Assembly (NCBI RefSeq): GCF_933208505.1
Contig: NZ_CAKOEU010000001.1
Origin: Convivina praedatoris
GTDB lineage: Bacteria; Bacillota; Bacilli; Lactobacillales; Lactobacillaceae
Length of the DNA stretch: 64,000 nucleotides
Strand: one strand, 5' to 3'
A program made the translations under genes and the position numbers. Under the pieces are notes generated by a model that was not told the origin of the DNA, did no database searches, and saw nothing but the letters and a program-made list of their open reading frames with translations. This document shows, in pieces, positions 61,515 through 64,000 of the stretch (position 1 is its first letter; each line of letters starts with the position of its first letter).

Positions 61515-61628
61515 TGTACAAAAGGTCAAAATAGGGGGATGTCATAAAAAAGGCGTGCGTTTTGACCGTCACTGACAGTCCATGAACGTCACGCCTCTTA
61601 TTTTGCCACCATTTTGTCCCTTTGTACA
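61515..61628. repeat. Nested inverted repeats upstream of the integrase, including a terminator
   Basis: Outer arms TGTACAAA...GG.CAAAAT (61515-61535) and the reverse complement ending CCCTTTGTACA (61609-61628) match at about 17 of 20 positions. Inside lies AGGCGTG...CACGCCT (61550-61597), a stem that is followed by TTTTTT on the minus strand and so can terminate the upstream gene. The outer repeat may be an integrase/excisionase site or a control element. Confidence 0.6.
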
Positions 61629-61667
61629 ATGTAACAGTTTTATTTATCTTCTAACTCTCTTTTGTTC

Positions 61668-62015
61668 CTAGCTATTCATGTTATAAACTCGTTCAGCCTC
61701 TTCTAACTCTTCATCAGCAACTTTTAACCGCACTTCCCGTATTTTCTGGCGATCATAGATAGCCCACGCCTCTTCTTCCGTGAGCGTCTTCTGTGTTTTG
61801 TCGCCGTTTTCTAATCTGTCCACTTCATAACCTAACTGATTAAGTAAGTCTTGAAACGTTTCCGCCTCTTCTTCAGCATAGATTGCTTTAGTTTCGTGTA
61901 GCTTGGCATAGTATTGATAGTTAACCACTCCTTGATATAACTTGTTCATTTGCCACTTTTGGCAAAAGATAATTCCAGCCATAACTACCAGTAAAATTGC
62001 TATAAAAATGTTCAT
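61668..62015 (-). CDS. Hypothetical single-span membrane protein, 115 aa
   Basis: Not recognised. An N-terminal hydrophobic segment (IFIAILLVVMAGIIFC) is followed by a highly charged, probably coiled-coil region rich in Glu (HETKAIYAEEEAETFQDLL, REVRLKVADEELEEAERVY). Located between the integrase and the helicase of the element with an ATG preceded by GAAAGGAAA. It may be a holin-like or superinfection-type membrane protein, but there is no motif that shows this. Confidence 0.7.
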   Translation of the reverse strand: MNIFIAILLVVMAGIIFCQKWQMNKLYQGVVNYQYYAKLHETKAIYAEEEAETFQDLLNQLGYEVDRLENGDKTQKTLTEEEAWAIYDRQKIREVRLKVADEELEEAERVYNMNS

Positions 62016-62137
62016 CGTTTTCCTTTCGTGTTTGGGTCAAAATGTGCCGTTTTTTGTGCCATGTTCAAAACGCTCTTATCCATTGAGGCTGTAGGCGTTA
62101 TGTCTGTTATGTGCCAAAATTGCCAGTTTTTTACCAC
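62012..62137 (-). CDS. Possible small ORF, 41 aa, overlapping the next gene by ATGA
   Basis: A GTG-started frame (VKNWQFWHITDITPTASMDK and on, ending NTKGKR) whose TGA overlaps the next start codon as ATGA, suggesting translational coupling. The ribosome binding site is poor and no homologue comes to mind, so it may be chance. Confidence 0.35.
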   Translation of the reverse strand: MVKNWQFWHITDITPTASMDKSVLNMAQKTAHFDPNTKGKR

Positions 62138-62362
62138 TTCTTCGCTCTATATATAGGTATATTTTCCCCTTTTTTATACTCTCTTCTCTTTCTTCTTAGC
62201 TCTCAAAGTACTCAAATACTGGAACAAATGGAAAATAATAGTGAAACAACTAGAGTAACAAGGGGTTTCAGGATTTCTGTTTTGACACACGTTTGGCACG
62301 GTGACGCCTCTTGACGCCTCTTGACGGTTGAGACTTGGAACGTAAAAATGGAATTAGTGTGT
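62138..62362. other. Non-coding stretch with short repeats in the element
   Basis: Between the helicase stop codon and the small genes. It holds two perfect 10-bp direct repeats TGACGCCTCT plus a partial third (62302-62326) and, toward 62055-62140, repeated GTGCC words followed by T-runs. A replication origin for the helicase/primase, or an operator, is possible. I see no RNA gene or larger ORF here. Confidence 0.4.
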
Positions 62363-63790
62363 TTATGTGTACTTTTCAATGTCTAATCCAATAAAAGACC
62401 ATTGTGGGTTAGTTGTGTCTCCTTCTGGATGTAAGCGTGTTTTTGCCGAAAAGTAGCCTTTTTGTTCCAAGTTCGTGCCAAAAACCTTCTTATTTATTTT
62501 TGACTGGATACCATTGTCAATTAGCCAATCTTGAAACCTTGCAAAGGCCACTGTTTTAGAAACACCGCCCGTATATCCCTCTGGTATTTCCTTTCGTGCT
62601 TCTAGCAAGAAAGAGGCCACTAAGTCTTGGCTGTTTGCCCAGTCCTTCGTGGTTTTTTCTATTTCATCACTAACCGTTAGCTTCATGTTATCCTTGGCTG
62701 TTTGAAAGGCAGTAATGCACTCAATAGCAAAGCCTCCTAGTTCGTTGATTGCCTCTTTCTCATTCCACAAGGTCGCACGGTACTTGGCCTCTTTCGGGTT
62801 ATCTCGTACCTTAGGAGCAACTACTGGCACTAAGTGCATACGTTGGACTAAGGCAGAGCTAACCGATAGCTTAGGCTTGTTATTGCTGGCAAAGATAAGT
62901 AAGGCGTACAGCTCCACACTAATTGAGTTTGACCCTTTACCCTCAACCTCCACCAAGTCGCCGCCTGATAAGGTCTTAAGTGCGTCTGGCATATCAATGC
63001 GAGTGTCGGGAATGTCCAAATGGATATTCGCTAACTTGTTAATTAGGTCAACCGTCCCAAAACGGGCGCTCTTGCCATTGCTACCGGTCAGCGTGTCGAT
63101 GTCCTTGGCTGTGATGTTAGCCTGTCCGATAAGTGGCTTAACAATTTTGTCCACAAAGTAGCTCTTACCACTACCTCCCGTTTCATCTAATAGAATTGTG
63201 ATGGTGTTAAAGGTATGTTGTTCTGGGATGAAAGCATAACCGATAATCTCCTTGAGATACTGCCAAGAGTTGCCGAATAGATAAGCACCCCATGCGTTAA
63301 TATTGGGGGATGTCTGCCCCGGCTGTGCTTCGATATTATGCCCGTTGATCAAATAGTCTTCTTGCTGGTTGGCCACGATTGCGCCATTATTCAACATATA
63401 AGTGCCGTTCTTAAAGGCCACCCGGTCAGTCTTCTGTTTCTCAAAAGGGTTATAGCTTTTTTGAGCCTGCACTAGCACCGTCTTAGCCGTGTCCTCCATC
63501 TTGCGGACGGTATAAAACTGTTCTGCTTTGAGATATTGAAAGGCCACCCGCTTGGCTTGCTCTAGTGCTCTGTTACGCTTAACCAGTTCCCAGTTAATAC
63601 TGTTGTATAGGTAATAATTCATATCATCCCCAAAAGGAACAACGGCCATAGGGTTATCTTTTAGGATCGTGTCAGCAAGTTTTAAATAGTTGACGGCGGT
63701 AGGCTTGTCGTCTTCATTGCAAATCAACCACTTAGGCCGGTCTGTCCGTTCAGCTAAAAAGTTCTGTTCAAGTTGCTCTGTTTTACCCAT
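62363..63790 (-). CDS. D5/P4-type phage replication helicase (primase C-terminal type)
   Basis: A 475-residue SF3-like helicase of phage and satellite replication. Walker A is GGSGKS (205-210, in LDETGGSGKSYFVDK), Walker B-like region VDLINKLANIHLDIPD, and sensor 1 in LLIFASNNKPKLS. The C-terminal 70 residues look like a winged helix (FARFQDWLIDNGIQSKINKK). The ATG of MGKTEQLEQ follows GGGAGG and overlaps the end of the upstream gene; the frame is open 39 bp further. Located with a primase-polymerase end upstream, a typical replication pair. Confidence 0.87.
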   Translation of the reverse strand: MGKTEQLEQNFLAERTDRPKWLICNEDDKPTAVNYLKLADTILKDNPMAVVPFGDDMNYYLYNSINWELVKRNRALEQAKRVAFQYLKAEQFYTVRKMEDTAKTVLVQAQKSYNPFEKQKTDRVAFKNGTYMLNNGAIVANQQEDYLINGHNIEAQPGQTSPNINAWGAYLFGNSWQYLKEIIGYAFIPEQHTFNTITILLDETGGSGKSYFVDKIVKPLIGQANITAKDIDTLTGSNGKSARFGTVDLINKLANIHLDIPDTRIDMPDALKTLSGGDLVEVEGKGSNSISVELYALLIFASNNKPKLSVSSALVQRMHLVPVVAPKVRDNPKEAKYRATLWNEKEAINELGGFAIECITAFQTAKDNMKLTVSDEIEKTTKDWANSQDLVASFLLEARKEIPEGYTGGVSKTVAFARFQDWLIDNGIQSKINKKVFGTNLEQKGYFSAKTRLHPEGDTTNPQWSFIGLDIEKYT

Positions 63791-64000
63791 GAAGTGCCTC
63801 CCTCTTTCGTTTTGCCTTAGCAATTTCACGCTTTAAAACGCTTGTATAGACCTTTTCTAGTTCTTGATAGCTAAGTGGTTCAAGGCTTTGGTCATTGGCT
63901 ACCTCGGCAATTTCTAAGGCTTTGCGTGGGTGTAGCTGGTAGGACAGTAGCCAACCAATAAGGCTAGTGGCTTGGTCGTTGCGTTGCCCCTTTTCAAAGC
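63783..64000 (-). CDS. C-terminal end of a primase/polymerase-type replication protein (partial)
   Basis: The visible 71 codons end in ...KRKREALHG and contain FEKGQRNDQATSLIGWLLSY, which matches the PriCT-like helical C-terminal region of phage bifunctional primase-polymerases (G-x-R-N start). The stop codon overlaps the start of the helicase gene. Most of the protein lies beyond the right edge, so the assignment is tentative. Confidence 0.62.
   Translation of the reverse strand, partial: FEKGQRNDQATSLIGWLLSYQLHPRKALEIAEVANDQSLEPLSYQELEKVYTSVLKREIAKAKRKREALHG

Noticed and set aside
62111..62314. 67-residue plus-strand ORF
   Set aside because: No ribosome binding site, Phe-rich unlikely composition, opposite to the element's transcription.
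1..64000. tRNA, rRNA, insertion sequences and transposases
   Set aside because: No tRNA cloverleaf with a T-loop GTTCGA, no rRNA segments and no transposase frames were found in the window.

Overview
The window is low-GC Gram-positive chromosome from a member of the Lactobacillales. The evidence is an ATP-grasp-free, fermentative gene set: a SUF-only Fe-S operon with SufU, acetate kinase, a PepN-type aminopeptidase, an NADH peroxidase, a GlcU-type sugar permease, acetoin reductase, an LTA synthase with its glycolipid glycosyltransferases, and a comG operon. Leucine biosynthesis next to suf and the overall content fit the Leuconostoc/Weissella group best, but I cannot fix the genus from the sequence alone. 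Most genes lie on the minus strand and in short operons separated by clear rho-independent terminators.

Layout. 1-1650: start of a leu operon (leuA, leuB) with a complete leader-peptide attenuator and promoter. 1676-7051: suf operon in transcription order sufC-sufD-sufS-sufU-sufB, followed by a decayed sufT. 7180-16904: pepN, a CPA1 Na+/H+ antiporter, a YktB-like protein, a BrkB-like membrane protein, NADH peroxidase, and two VIT1-type metal transporters divergent from a PerR-like regulator with operators over both promoters. 17064-30158: PAP2 phosphatase, a MoxR/VWA chaperone pair with two small partners, PBP2b, YfhO, GreA, GlcU, an MltG-like/GH73 fusion, AckA. 30194-34727: comGA-GG plus ytxK; comGF has an in-frame stop and comGE lacks a standard start, so the pilus operon looks inactivated. 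34815-42130: folD, comEB, thyA, uvrA, uvrB. 42219-47948: a lipoteichoic acid cluster (two glycolipid glycosyltransferases, a LafC/UPF0104 protein, YkuJ, LtaS). 48068-53955: a heterodimeric ABC exporter, yajC, tgt, a NUDIX hydrolase. 54253-55650: GNAT and acetoin reductase.

55896-60160 is an accessory, AT-rich region with a decayed prophage: an intact XRE/S24-type repressor that has lost both autoproteolysis residues, a fragment of a second repressor, a frameshifted PH/SHOCT immunity-type gene, and a heavily decayed tyrosine integrase. Two things in it appear intact and are the main discoveries. First, about 615 nt between the repressor and mscL (56599-57212) hold five tandem, sequence-diverged units that keep the same stem-loop plan with compensatory base changes; wobble pairs favour a minus-strand transcript. 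Second, a 41-residue peptide gene (58948-59073, minus) with its own consensus promoter, ribosome binding site and terminator resembles the staphylococcal beta-class phenol-soluble modulins.

60360-64000 is the end of a second, intact integrated element (tyrosine integrase, small proteins, D5/P4-type helicase, end of a primase-polymerase) which continues beyond the window. Apart from this accessory region the window is ordinary core genome with some notable departures: a queuine-type tRNA transglycosylase with no zinc-binding cysteines, a LeuA without the regulatory domain, a cysteine-free PerR homologue and a glucosaminidase domain grafted on an MltG scaffold.
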